Made by a program: the position numbers and the translations under genes. A stretch of DNA of 64,000 bases from Sipunculus nudus (lineage: Eukaryota > Annelida > Sipuncula > Golfingiida > Sipunculidae), in NCBI GenBank assembly GCA_026874595.1, contig CM049317.1:50184401-50248400 (forward strand). Reading direction: 5' to 3'. Of this stretch, positions 35,061-46,425 are shown one piece after another. Numbering within the stretch: position 1 is the first letter of the stretch; each line of letters starts with the position of its first letter. Under the pieces are notes generated by a model, which was not told where the DNA came from, searched no databases, and was given only the letters and a program-made list of their open reading frames with translations.

Positions 35061-36110
35061 CCTTAATATACAAAGCCACAGTCATCTGGTGACAGGCACA
35101 AACCATAATCTTTGAACTTTTAAATGAACATCAAGGGAACATTAAGGGAACTCCTAGGCAAATCTTCTCAGAAACCTGAAATTTGGTAATGGTGAACTAT
35201 ATTCTGCTGACAAAAACATGAATGTGAGCACTCAAAGAATCGGACAGGGCACAAATTGTATCCATTTAGCCTGCCATCTTCTATTGGGGCATTCAGGGAG
35301 TTCCTGGGTAAATATCCTTAGAAACAAGAAATTAGGTCACACTGATCTTTATTCAGCGAGCTGTATGAAAAAAAAATAATTTAAGTCAAGATGGGCTCAA
35401 ATTGTATCCGTTAGGCCTAGAATCTTCTAACGCAACATCCAGGGAGTTTCTGGGCACATTTTCTCACAAACCTTAAACAAGGTCGTGATGACCTATATTC
35501 TGCGAGTAACTGGCCAAAAAAATGACTCTGAGCACCACGACAGTTAAAAAGGCAAACATTGTCTCCGTTAGACCTGGAAACTTCCAACCGTACATCAAGA
35601 GAGATCCATGGCAAATCTACTCAGAAGCATGTAATCAGGTCATGTGACCTATTTTCTGCAAGCAACTGGCCAAGAAAATGCTTATGAGCACTAAGACAGT
35701 CAGTCATGGCACCAAACTTTGCTTTTGGACCTAGGACCTTCTAATGGTCCTTGGCAAGTCTCCTTTGAAACTGGCATTTATCCAGCAATCCACAAGTCGT
35801 AACTGTTGGGTATACTAATGTCTTAATTAATTTAGAAGGAGGCCATTCTTATGTCTCCTTTGACCTACAAAATAAGGTCACTGTGAGCTATATTCTATGA
35901 GCTGTGTAAAACAACATGATTTGAGTACGCTATAAGTCAGATGTACACAAGTCATAACAGTTTAACCTAGAAACTTAAAACTTCGTATAGGGAGTTCCCA
36001 GTAAAATCGTCTTGCTGTCACCTATTTAACATCTAAGGACTTTGGGAAAAAAAACATGAATTTGAGCACACTGGAAGTTATCCTACCCATTGTTCAAGGT
36101 TCCTTAACAC
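35061..36110 (+). repeat. Satellite-like array with nuclear-receptor-type palindromes, locus 3
   Basis: Seven or so monomers of the same family, including AGGTCGTGATGACCT (35480-35494) and a shorter-spaced AGGTCATGTGACCT near 35637. Monomers follow the order GGCACAAA, TCCGTTAGACCTGGAA, CTTCTAACGCAACATCCAGG and CTATATTCTGCGAG. Confidence 0.85.
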
Positions 36111-37136
36111 ATACATTTTTACCAGATCATAACACCAATAATTAATACATGCATCACCTGTATACATATCAAATTCAGCTGAGCGTCGTGACTCAAAGGT
36201 CACATGTCTAGTCGAGTCTAATTTGCTACATCCAGTTTAGAAAAAAATGTTCATTTATAACATCTGAAAACATATTCTATGGAACTAATATCTACCTGTT
36301 CTTTTGTTTTAATTTCCAGTGAGTACTACATATCTATTGTTGTGTGTGGAAAAAAATGCATTTTATTAAGATACTATTTATGACTTGTATTTTACAGTCA
36401 ATTGTGAAAAGAAGGCATGTCTGCATTTGCATAATCATAAGGCAAATATGGCTAAACAGCGATGGCAGAGCCATGAAATAAGAATTTAGCTTAGATATTT
36501 TTTTATGTTTGGGTTTTGTTTTATGTATTCTGTAACTGTACAGCAGTTGCGGCCACATATGCACATTAGAGAGCATGACTAAAGAAGCGTTGCTTCCTTT
36601 GTTACACAATAAGATTATGAGAATCGTCTGCTGATTAAATACATTTTGTTTTATCAGTTCCTTCAGGAATCCCACTACTTCTCCTGGTGTCTTTTATCTT
36701 TTTTTGGCGCACTGATAACATCTGTCGTATTAAGCTTCCTGGCGGGGCGTAAATGTGGCATTAGGAACAGGTGACTAAACCTAGCTTAGGGTGTAGAACA
36801 ATTTAAACAGTAGGAATCTAATCCCCGTGGCTTTCGTTTAGTAAAAATAACTCATTCGACAATGGAACATGAAAATATGCTAATAATCTCTTCCCTAAAG
36901 CCACAAAAGGAAGTGATTTGTATCAATACATATAGCTCTATCCGCTCTATTATCTTTAATGTGTCTCACATTCGCCTTAACTTACGAAAACTAACAGCAA
37001 ACGACCAGCATGCACGCCGCAATACATGAAGTGGCCTTTTGTGTGTGATCCCAATTTTCAATTAAAGATGAAAATGCAGTGTTTATAACAGTATAAAATA
37101 ATTATGGCTTGTGTCAAATATTCCTTGCCTTTCCAG
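36111..37136. other. No gene recognised (intron of copy B)
   Basis: AT-rich. A minus-strand frame at 36334-36675 (113 codons) is low-complexity hydrophobic and has no domain; I regard it as chance. Confidence 0.35.
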
Positions 37137-37404
37137 AACCATAAGACATGAAGATGATACTACATATTACGCAGAAATTAAAGACAGTGAGCTTTTGGAC
37201 CATGAGTGCAAACAAAGGTCAAAGCAGAGAGCTCTCCAGGAAGGAGAATTAATCTCAGACGATTCCCCAGTTTCCTCCGACAGAACGAGGAAACATTTGT
37301 ACGAAGAGGTTCTAAACGAAAGCCAATCGCCAGGTAAAGAATGGGTAAGAGATACTAAAGTATTAGATCCAGAAAATTTCCGGTTCCATGAATGTAAAGG
37401 TTAA
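37137..37404 (+). CDS. Cytoplasmic-tail-like exon, copy B (early stop)
   Basis: Starts after a TTGCCTTTCCAG acceptor with one leading base. It reads TIRHEDDTTYYAEIKDSELL, DHECKQRSKQRALQEGELIS and RKHLYEEVLNESQSPGKEW, ending FHECKG and TAA (37402-37404). It is continuously open where copy A is frameshifted, so it shows the original frame. Copy A continues (KCKDNCKSN...) where B stops, and B's bases beyond the TAA still resemble A (CNQTND, then ECKYE), so the stop is secondary. T-Y-Y-A-E-I fits the immunoreceptor switch pattern TxYxx(V/I), with the equivalent in A changed to T-Y-Y-V-E-T. No membrane segment lies in this exon. Confidence 0.7.
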
Positions 37405-37858
37405 TGTAATCAAACCAATGACAACACAAAATGTCCCTTCCATGCCTCGGAATGTAAATATGAGATAAGATAAATTTAATGAGCCAATAAAACATACAGG
37501 AATTCGTTTTTACGTTGACGAAATACATGTAGATTAAATATACACAAACGCCTAAAATTACCATAACGCAATATACTAAGACTAAATTCTCATGACTCAA
37601 ACATGTTTTAATGACTAGACAATGAATATACAAATGTATTTGAATTAATGACGCACTGACATTCATGAGATCCGCATAGCACGACAATATGGAAGGTGCC
37701 ACAATGCAGGTGGAATGCCTGCTTTGCAGTTTGCCTGTTTGCGTCCTAAGACTCTTGCCAGATTGCAGCAGCTTATATTCACATTCAATGGATTACTGGC
37801 AACACTTACAATGTTTTTACTTTAGAAAATACTATCTTCCTAAAAATATTGCTTCCAG

Positions 37859-38053
37859 ATTGATTTCGCCTGATCAATACCAGGAGCCTAAAGCAAAACA
37901 TCTGATGAAGGATTTGTTAAGGCGGGGCATGCCGGGCAATTGGATGAATGCAATAAGTGTCCAAGGGTTCAAGAGAAACCGCCTGAAATGTTTAATCTGT
38001 GTTATGATATCACAACCATGGGGCCGAACCCCGTTCATGAGTCGGCAATGTAA
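37859..38053 (+). pseudogene. Decayed 3' end of the tail, copy B
   Basis: After about 420 bp of unrelated sequence, similarity to the end of copy A resumes. ATACCAGGAGCCTAAAGC parallels GTACCAGGATTTAAAGGC, and the last codons read EMFNLCYDITTMGPNPVHES followed by AM and a stop at 38051-38053, against EMVNLNDDITSMIPNHVYVSAK in copy A. Upstream in this frame are TGA and TAA, so a frame break exists. A TTGCTTCCAG at 37849-37858 could act as acceptor, which would make the intervening 420 bp an intron absent from copy A. Otherwise it is an insertion. Confidence 0.6.
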
Positions 38054-39084
38054 TTAACTGAGGGAGGAAGGACTAATCATTATTACACAAAGAGGGGGAT
38101 AGTGGTGTTGAGTTGTCAACATTGTGTTTAATTCGCTGACCTATATTAGCCAAATACTTATAAAATGGATAGAAAATGGCAGTCAAATGATAATTTAAAT
38201 GTAGTAAGGTATAACTTTATACAAGCTTGTAACTGCATATTAAAACCCATTGTTGTAATAATGATTAATTTCGGGTTGACATGGACCAGTAATATGGTTA
38301 TAATTTACTTGTAGTATACCGTAACTTAAATGATTTGTTTCCTTATCTCTTTTATATGAATTATTGTACATAAAACTTTCATAATAAAAGTCATTCGTTA
38401 AACATTTACGTCTCGTTTATATACCTTATATACTGAAGCGTAATAAGGCGCGTTCGATATTTTCATTATTGGGAATATACCTTTGACACCCTGACAGGAA
38501 AGAGAGACGCGCACGCAGGACTGTGGCGGTACATATCTTCGCTCTAATATGCTGAAACAAATCGGTTGCGACATGCCGAGATATATACGAACCGATTTTC
38601 AAACGAACATGAAAGAATGTGTTTTATGACTTGATAGGAAATATCTTTTTGGGTTCACGATTACTTTGTTTTAGGTATATTATATATTATGAGATGGAAG
38701 TTACTTCTAAGGCTTGTTGATTCGTGTAGAATTAATACATTGATTGTTTTCCAGATAATGTTGTAACGTTGTAGAAACTTAATATCAGATATATGTTCAA
38801 TCAGTCCCATTACATTAAATGAACCCTCGTCGCAAAAGGTGGTTTCAAAATTTTAATTAAACATTTATTTTGATCCGTTTCGTTTGACGCTAAATTTATA
38901 TTGCGCGAAGGTAACCATAAAAATATCGATCTAGTTAATAGCGATGATGAATAAGAATTAATGACACCGGAGTTATCTACTGTTTTTAAATCTTTTACGT
39001 ATTTATATTCCCCATTTATGTCTCCCCTACCCTCGTTCGTAGTCGTCGTCTGTGTCGAACCACTCAATATTGTTTTCATGAAAT
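38054..39084. other. No gene recognised
   Basis: AT-rich 3' flank of copy B. A polyadenylation-like AATAAA occurs near 38383, which could serve a transcript, but nothing proves it. The minus frame at 38810-39103 is unrecognised. Confidence 0.35.
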
Positions 39085-39720
39085 TTGAAACTGTGTCTAC
39101 CAATATATCGGATGAGTTCGAAGAACAGTGAGCTTGACCTTCACATCCAAGGTCAATTATGCCGAAATTGACATTGTTTTTCAGTCCTCATAACTTTTAA
39201 GTAGTGCATTATTATTCTCAAGTTTCATGCACAAGTTGTTTCCACCAAGAACTTGGATGAGTTAGGAAACTGTTGACCTTGATCTGTACCTTCAAAATCA
39301 AATCAGAGGACTTATTGCTCATCGTTTCTTTGATTTCCTGTGAATGTGGTATTTTTTTCTTCTAAGTGAAATCACTCAAAAAAGAAAGAGCCTGTGAATA
39401 CTACAACTTATTAACCACTTCTTATATTTTCATAAAATTTTAACCTTGTTTTATTTTTTTACCAAAGTCTCGGATGTGTTTGAAAACCGCTCACCTGACC
39501 TTCACCATCAAGGTCAAATTATCGAAATTTGAGGACCCAATACCTTAAACTGTATTATATTTTGTCCTCAAGTTTGTAGTTGAATTAAAAAATAACCTTG
39601 ACCTGGATCTTCAAGGTCAAATGAGCGGACATTTTGCTTATTTGCTTATTGTCACTACGTATTCCTGGAAGGCACTTACTTTTGAAGCACTGTAAATTCT
39701 TTCCTAAAATTTGATACACA
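39085..39720. repeat. Tandem repeat with TGACCT/AAGGTCA pairs
   Basis: Units of about 180-200 bp contain GCTTGACCTTCACATCCAAG followed by GTCA (about 39130), CTGACCTTCACCATCAAGGT followed by CA (about 39495), and CTTGACCTGGATCTTCAAGG followed by TCA (about 39597), with a weaker unit near 39265. Each pairs TGACC and GGTCA half-sites across 8-10 bases. Confidence 0.7.
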
Positions 39721-40705
39721 AGTTGTTTTAAACAACCTCTTTTATTCACCTGAATACATATACATAACAAAGGAGGAAATCTTAAAACAGGAAAGTTTGT
39801 CGTCATCCTTACGACACCTGTTAGCAACGACTGACTCTAAGTGTCTTTTATATCGAAGAAGAAGATAATATTTGTAATATATGGTTTTACTATCATATCT
39901 TTAACCTCGAAGTTCCTATAGGATCTGCTTGTGTCCATCTTGTTTCATTTAGAAATCCCTAGAGTGCCAGCCTGGAGGACCGTACACGATTGACGAACGA
40001 TACGCTTTATGCGCCTGATCATGGAGGTTTATTCTGACATATCCTTAGTGGAGTTGATTCGTTGTGAAATGACTGAGAAATGACACACAACGATACCACT
40101 TTTTCGAAGAATAATGGTCGTTATTGACATAACGTTGGCCTTGCCACAAACAGCGTAGGTCTGAATAAACTTATATAAGTGACATACCGACAATGCATGT
40201 ATTTCTTATTGATGTTATAATCTGGTGACAAATATTTGTTGTGAACGATGAACAATGAATGCAGTGATTTCCAGAGTGCTTAAATCATGCGTTACCCCAT
40301 AGTCCTAAGGAATATTTTACATCAACCTGATTAGAGATTACTGCAACTGCCTGTACGACAAATTGGATGGTAAAATCATGTTCTCTTACATATCTGAATC
40401 ATATCTATATGATTTGTTCCGTGTTAACGGACAAACGGCCGGACAACAGAGAAAGGCTGATGACTATAGCTCAGATGACTAACAGTTATGTCAGCTAGAA
40501 ACACTATTTACATGAACAATGTATTTTTTACTATTAAGAATGGAATATTGACCTTAAACTCTTTTTATTCATTTACCTCCGAGAATGTTGCATCCTTTAA
40601 AGTAAGTCGCAAATGGTCCATATAGGGTATGATATACGAATGATCGGTCCCTTTTACCCACAAATCATTGATAAAAAATGAATGTCACCGTAAAGTACGA
40701 TATTA

Positions 40706-40710
<5 letters not shown>
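39721..40710. other. No gene recognised
   Basis: AT-rich spacer. At about 40415-40500 an inverted copy of the boundary segment (GGACAAACGGCCGGACAA, then ATAGCTCAGATGACTAACAG) of the satellite family occurs alone. Confidence 0.4.
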
Positions 40711-40792
<82 letters not shown>

Positions 40793-40809
40793 TGTGTGTG
40801 TGTGTGTGT
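40711..40809. repeat. Compound microsatellite (AT)n(AG)n(TG)n
   Basis: Three dinucleotide runs follow directly: AT to about 40754, AG to about 40790, TG to about 40809. Confidence 0.97.
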
Positions 40810-41628
40810 TTGTTTAGTGTTCTACAATAATTATAATAGGCAAAAATGAAAAATATAATTCTAAAGTTAGTCAGGTTTAGATTTTGCTAACAAATAATAA
40901 TTACGTACATTATCTTCAGGTGCTTGAGGCAAATCTAATAGAAATAGCAGGTGTAAATTTCAGAATGTAACTCAAAATGATGTTCAAGAACAAACCTAAA
41001 ATATGACTGAATAGTAATATGTGGCTAGTACGGCAACTAAATTTATAAAGATATTCAAATAAACAAAAATTATGTTCCACATGTCTATATTTTAAGCCTA
41101 AAGCGTTAATATTTGGCTTATTTGCAGTTATTTGAACTTCACATGAATGACAATATATTATGTAATAAAGCTCTGAACTACCCTTACTACATCACTGAAG
41201 CTCTGAGCTTTCCTGTTTACTACATTTATTGCAAAAGCATTGTGTCATCTTAGAGATTAAGCGTTCAGGTCGCAACTTTTAACTGTCGATAAAAATATGG
41301 CCCTTTGGGTTTTTTTTATATAAACACTTGCCGTGTTACTAAACTACACTCCTAACCCTAGTACCCTTAATTTATTACACGGATTACAATATGTATGCTA
41401 CATGATCTAATACTAAATATAGAGTAGGTCATATCAAATTTAGAATGGCAAGAGAATGAATAAACTCCAAAACAAATACATATATCTTCAACGTAGAACT
41501 TTAAAATTTACGGAAATTCTGTATTGGTTCTAAAGCCAAATCAATGCGGAGAGGGACGCAACGTATCAGCTGCAACATTGTTATTTTTCAAATAAGAAGA
41601 AATACTTCTACATGCTTCAGTATTTCGA
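40810..41628. other. No gene recognised
   Basis: AT-rich 3' flank of the coiled-coil gene on the opposite strand. Nothing recognised. Confidence 0.4.
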
Positions 41629-42157
41629 TCAGATCCGATTATATTTCGAGCTAAAATCATTGGTTCTGAAGCGCTGATGGCGGTTTTGCAATCTTTTTTG
41701 TTCCTGTGATTTCTTCATTTCGCTAATCTCCTTCTTTACTCCACTCATGTCACTTCTTAAAGCATTAAGCTCACTTCTGATTTCATCCATCTTTCCCTCG
41801 ACTTCTTCTTCTCTTAGTATGCCTGAGTTGATCACGTTCTTCAACCAATCTGCGATTTTCTTCCACCATCATTTCCACTTGAGTTCGATACTTCATGATT
41901 TCTATGAACTGTTCATGAACAAGCCGATCTTTGTCTGTCATTTTCATATTTATTTCGTCGAGCTCTTTCTGTAACTGTGCGATGGTTTTGCAACGTTCTG
42001 CTAAGGCGCCTCTCGTTATGTCTAGCTTTCCTCGAAGCTCCCTGTTCTCTCGCTGAAGGGTTACTACAGTTCTCAAAATGATGTCACCGTAACGGGTAAG
42101 CTTCCTCAAAGGAGTATCATTGGATGGTCCATCTTCTTGAATGGATAGTTCTTCCAT
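41629..42157 (-). pseudogene. Coiled-coil protein, copy B (one frameshift)
   Basis: A minus-strand gene without visible introns. From ATG at 42155-42157 the frame reads MEELSIQEDGPSND, LRKLTRYGDIILRTVVTLQR and ENRELRGKLDITRG, then a long heptad-rich helix to EENRRLVEERDQL. It is then derailed at the AGAGAAGAAGAAG stretch near 41815, ending RRRSRGKDG. In the next frame the helix goes on: EEEVEGKMDEIRSELNALRS, GVKKEISEMKKSQEQKR, and ends KYNRI at 41629. The joined protein would be about 175 residues and mostly coiled coil, with no signal peptide or membrane segment: a cytoplasmic scaffold or adaptor-like shape, family unknown. The frameshift lies in a repetitive purine run, so a sequencing error is possible. 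A partial duplicate lies at 9987-10115, and both sit downstream of and opposite to a lectin copy. Confidence 0.65.
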
Positions 42158-44149
42158 CTTATCCTTGGTTCTGCTCGTAAAATCAGAAACTTCTTCCTGC
42201 TTCTGAAAAATGCGCCGACTTTTTTTGTATAAATAGCTATGCGACCTACATAGTAGCTCAAGTTAACGCATTTTGTGTGTATCTTCACCGCTACAATAAA
42301 ATGTCTACGCTGAAACCCTTTTAAAGATATCAGGATCACAAATTTAAAAAAAACGGCGGGACGGATTGAAATGCGTGAATGACGATAATAGCCGCCAGCC
42401 AAAATAGCCTGAAGAAAAATTAATTCATGCACTTTTTCTTGAAATCAGTTATAATTTGTAAGGTTATTGTCTATCCTGGATCCATTGTGAGTTCGATGCT
42501 TTTGTTATGACACATCAAACTCCAGCTGGATCGAAGATAGCACGAATGTATATTATAATACTAGTACTGATTTGTGTTCAAACTGCAACACAAATTCCAT
42601 CATTTCTTACTTAAAACTGCATCCAAGTTGTAAAAAGTTCAGTTATAAGAAAACTAACCCTGTGAAATTATATTCCTCTCAGCAGAACCAATCCAATTTT
42701 TAAATTGCTTCCAAGCCGAAAGTTTACCAAGCAGAGAATGACCCAGAATACTTCATTTCCACAGATACCTGGCCTGCTGCCAAATGGGACATGTCAGACG
42801 TATGGCACGTTGACAGACATAAAGGTCTGATCACCATTGGTCTAAATAGTCCGCTTAACATGCAAAGATATCAATGATATGTCCCATACAATTAAGCTTT
42901 TCTAAGAATCAGTGCCCTAGAGAGTAAACATAAACACATAAAAAAGAAATTCCACAGACCACAGCAACCACAATATACACTTGCCTTTCAAGACACACTT
43001 GACTGTGAATAAAGCATCATTAACGCCCTTTTTTGTTCGTGAGCAATATATTTTATATGTATACGCACCTGCTGTACACAGGATTTACGTTCTGACTGTA
43101 ACAGTGAATGTTTTGGCAGGAACTCTTCCCTCTAAAGAATTATGGTTACTGCATGACAAAAGTGTGAGGTCGTTCCTATTTTAACGAGAAAGTGCAGCAC
43201 TATAATGGGAAGTGATATAGACTAATTATCTTCTTTACAGGTATGGTTGCTGATATGAGGTGATAGTGATGATCAAATAGAAATGTAGTAATAATATCAT
43301 ATGAACTGGGATATGTATTATTTTATAACAGTTATTTATCTATCTAATTATTTTTATTTTCATTACTTTTATAGATTTTAATATAGGTCTACTCGGTATG
43401 TGTAATTCGAGAGCATTCATAATTCAACAAATTAAATCCAAGGCCACCGCCGCCAAAAAGACCAAGGGACCACCTGAAATGTATCACACGTGTATACATA
43501 AGATAAGGCATTCAAGAAATAAATCATACTGGGCTGTTGTTATAACAAACAGATTCTAAGGGCCCACACAAGAATGTTTGCATAAGCTATCGTATATAAA
43601 AGATCACATTGAGTGTGTAGTGAGAATTGATATACAGTAGTCATACATGCCCCTTCGTCGTATCTTGGCACTGTTGAGTTCTCTTGTTAGACAAGGATGT
43701 TTGGATATCAGGCGGGCATTCCAAGTAGGGTCAATAAAATGTTTAGTGAGAAATAGTTATTCAGATACGGCCGTGCATGTTTATCTAGTTATCGCACTGG
43801 TTTATAAATTAGCGCTTATGGCGACTGTCTTTATAATAGTGTGTTTGGCATTAATATCGCTAATATCGTAAAAACATATTTAGTATGTTCAATATATATT
43901 TATAATTTAAAATCCAACAAGTGGCACATGAGCCATGCCGCTCAGCTGAATTGAAGAAACCTTGAACAATCACAGGGTAACATGACTCCCAGAGTGCTCA
44001 AAATCATGCATTCTGCCAATAAATATTAGATATAGATTACAGGGACTTTATTCTACATGCATCTGATACCATGTGTGCCAACCTGACTAACAGAATGTTG
44101 AAATAACGTTCTTTCACATAGCTTTCAAAATATGTCTAATGTGAGTGAT
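42158..44149. other. No gene recognised
   Basis: AT-rich. A minus frame continuing above the coiled-coil start (42106-42432) has no domain. A plus frame at 43647-43871 (74 codons, MPLRRILALLSSL then a hydrophobic end VYKLALMATVFIIVCLALIS) could encode one membrane helix, but nothing else supports it. Confidence 0.3.
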
Positions 44150-44308
44150 ACACGACTGTGGGGCACAGCCTTCCCATAAAGCCTGCAGAGCGTTCACTCT
44201 GGGTGGGGGCCGACCGTGAAAAGTCTCACCGCCTTGGCTGAGATTGGAAACAACAGTCTCCCGGTTTTAAGTCCTGCGCTCTACCCCTAAGCCACAGAAG
44301 CCGGCTTA
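44150..44308 (-). mobile_element. tRNA-derived SINE-like sequence
   Basis: Minus-strand reading gives TGGCTTAGGGGTAGAGCGC (polymerase III box A type, 44276-44294) and, about 45 nt on, GTTTCCAATCTCAGCC (degenerate box B, 44236-44251), then a non-tRNA body with TTTATGGGAAGGCTGTGCCC. It abuts the truncated 5' end of the LINE at 44309. Family not identified. Confidence 0.5.
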
Positions 44309-44586
44309 ATTGGAAAGGTTTGTGCTGTGACGATTGTGATGTGTGGTCACATCTGAAATGCCTACCTGACGTGACACTTGATCGCTACTGTGAACTACAG
44401 GAATATGATGAGTATTTGGTATGTCACAAACGCATTTTGCCAAATTTTAATGACTCATGTTTTAAAACTGACAGTAAAGCAGTTGAACCCGATCTTGAGC
44501 TGTCATTCAACCATATCACGTCCTGTGTGGAGGAACAAAGTTGTGATGATGGGAACCTGACTCTCAAAGATGTCAGACTAAAGTAT
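44309..44586 (+). pseudogene. LINE open reading frame, PHD-finger and linker part
   Basis: The frame reads KGLCCDDCDVWSHLKCL, the C-x2-C...H-x2-C part of a PHD-type zinc finger found ahead of the endonuclease in many molluscan CR1/Jockey-like LINEs. A linker follows, then SLKDVRLKY. The first cysteine pair of the finger is missing because the element is cut at the SINE border. The reading meets TAG at 44587, where the 4-kb inverted-repeat element is inserted. The LINE resumes at 48631 with PNNFVAGYLNINGLRN. In related LINEs the sequence RLKYPNN...LNIN is continuous, which supports the junction. Confidence 0.75.
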
Positions 44587-44699
44587 TAGTCCTGGGGCTG
44601 AGGGGGGTCCTGTGTGCAATCATATGTCCCCTAAATTTGACTTCTGATCCAGGTAGGACACCCTTATCGGAGTAAAAAAAACTTGGGTAGACATCCTGG

Positions 44700-45990
44700 A
44701 TCGTGGGCAGAAAGGGTGGAATTCAAGATGGCGTCCAAGATGGTCGTAGAACCATTGAATCATATATACTCGAAAAGTAATTGAGGTAGGGGAATGATTT
44801 TGGTGTCTTTTCCTATGTTTTCAGGTCAAAGAATCTATTGAAACCATTTCCATGACAATAACGTATTTGGTTTCGGTGGTATTCAATATGGCTGCCAATA
44901 TTGCCGCCGTACCATAAAATCATACATAACTCAAAAAGAAGTTGAGGTAGGGGAATGATTCTGGTGTCTTTGCCTATGTTTTCAATGTCAAGGAATCTAT
45001 TGAAACCATTTCCAAGACAATACCATTTTTGATTACGGTTAAATTCAATATGGCTGCCAATATGGCCGCCGTACCATAAAATCATACATAACTCAAAAAG
45101 CAATTGAAGTAAGGGAATGATTTTGGTGTCTTTGCCTATGTTTTCAAGGTCAAAGAATCTATTGAACCCATTTCCGAGACAATACCGTGCTTGTTTACAC
45201 TAGATTCAATATCGCTGTCAATATGGCCGCCGTACCATAAAATCATACATAATTCAAAAAGTAATTGAGGTAAGGGAATGATTGGCTTTGCCTTTGTCTC
45301 AATATGGCTGCCAAAATGGCCGCTGTACCATTGAATTGCATAAGACAAGCCAAGGAATCAAGGTAGGGGGTATATGTTGGTATTATCGTCTATGTTTTAG
45401 GGCCCAGGAGTCTCTTTTAATTATTTCAAAACTATACTGTTATTGGTTAAGGGGATATTTAATATGGCTGCAAAGAGAGCAACCAATGAACCATTGGATC
45501 ATGTATAACAATCCAAGGAATTAAAGTAGGGGTTGATATTTTAATGTCTTTAACTATGTTTACAGGGTCAAATAATCTATTTAAACCCTTTTTCAAGACA
45601 GTACTGGATTTGGTTATCGTGATATTCATTATGGCTGCCATTACAGCCACTGTACCATTGCACCATGTCTGACTATCCAAGGAATTAAGGTAGGGGATGA
45701 TATTTCGATGTCTTGCCTATGTTTTAAGGGTTAAAGGATCTATTGAAACTATTTTAAAGAATATACGGTATTGGGTTATGGTAAAACTCAACATGATTAT
45801 CATTATGGCTACCAATATAGCAGCTGCACAATTGAATCATGAGTAACTCACTAAAGAATCGAGAAAAGAATGATTTTGTTGTCTTTTGTTAAATTTTCAA
45901 TGGTAAAAAACGACCATTATCATCATCAGGCCGGTATCTTTTCAGGCTAAAGTGGAATTCAATATGGCTCCGGCCATGTCATTGAATCAT
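44700..45990 (+). repeat. Left-arm ~160-bp tandem units
   Basis: The motif ATGGCTGCCAATATGGCCGC or a variant starts at 44888, 45050, 45211, 45303, 45463, 45631, 45805 and about 45963, mostly 158-174 bp apart. Each unit continues with ACCATAAAATCATACATAAC, GAGGTAGGGGAATGATT and TTTTCAAGGTCAAAGAATCT. The first motif is degenerate (AAGATGGCGTCCAAGATGG near 44727). Confidence 0.9.
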
Positions 45991-46039
45991 CCAAAATTCA
46001 CCAAGGAATGCAGCTTGGTGATTGATTTGGGGGTCTACA

Positions 46040-46425
46040 AGGTCAAGTTATCTCTTGAAATTATTTGGTCGATAAAGTATATTGTAGACAATTGCTTTAT
46101 TGTTGTTGCTTTGGTACAGTGGTCCAAATTCGCTAGTAACGCCATTTCCAGTCAAGACATGAATGGCTGGAAGAACATAAATATAAGCTGGCCGACTCTT
46201 CTGTCGGATCATGAATTGGAATATACCTCGTTTTTGTCTCCAGTTCTCCCTCTGAGCCACAGTTCATTAAGTCCACTTGACACAAACAGATGTGAAAAGC
46301 ACAATACAAGTACAATCACATCTGTTTTACCAGCTATGATAAGGATCTGTTTCAGCTCATTTCCTACCCCAAAAGAGGACAAGAGGAATGATTGGGACAT
46401 CCGCCTCTTCATGATCAGAGACTAA
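46040..46425 (-). pseudogene. Mobile-element-type protein remnant in the 4-kb element core
   Basis: Minus-strand peptides in three frames line up in order: HEEADVPII, then GKTDVIVLVLCFSHLF and GLNELWLR, then GDKTRYIPIHD (junction of two frames), then YVLPAIHVLTGNGVTSEFG. From memory, widespread unnamed proteins of cnidarians, molluscs and fish carry the series EEADT, DTDVxVL, LW..TG, RYIPxH and LPAxHALTGCDTTS in this spacing. Catalytic function is not known to me, and I do not assign one. At least two frameshifts and several stops make this copy dead. The 157-codon plus-strand frame over the same DNA (45952-46425) is a shadow. Confidence 0.55.

Noticed and set aside
36334-36675. 113-codon minus-strand frame
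   Set aside because: Low-complexity hydrophobic sequence in AT-rich intron; no signal peptide pattern, homologue or splice site recognised.
42106-42432. 108-codon minus frame overlapping the coiled-coil gene start
   Set aside because: Different frame from the heptad sequence and no conserved counterpart near 10 kb; probably 5' leader.
45952-46425. 157-codon plus-strand frame in the 4-kb element
   Set aside because: Its start is repeat-derived, and the recognisable peptide motifs over the same bases are on the minus strand.
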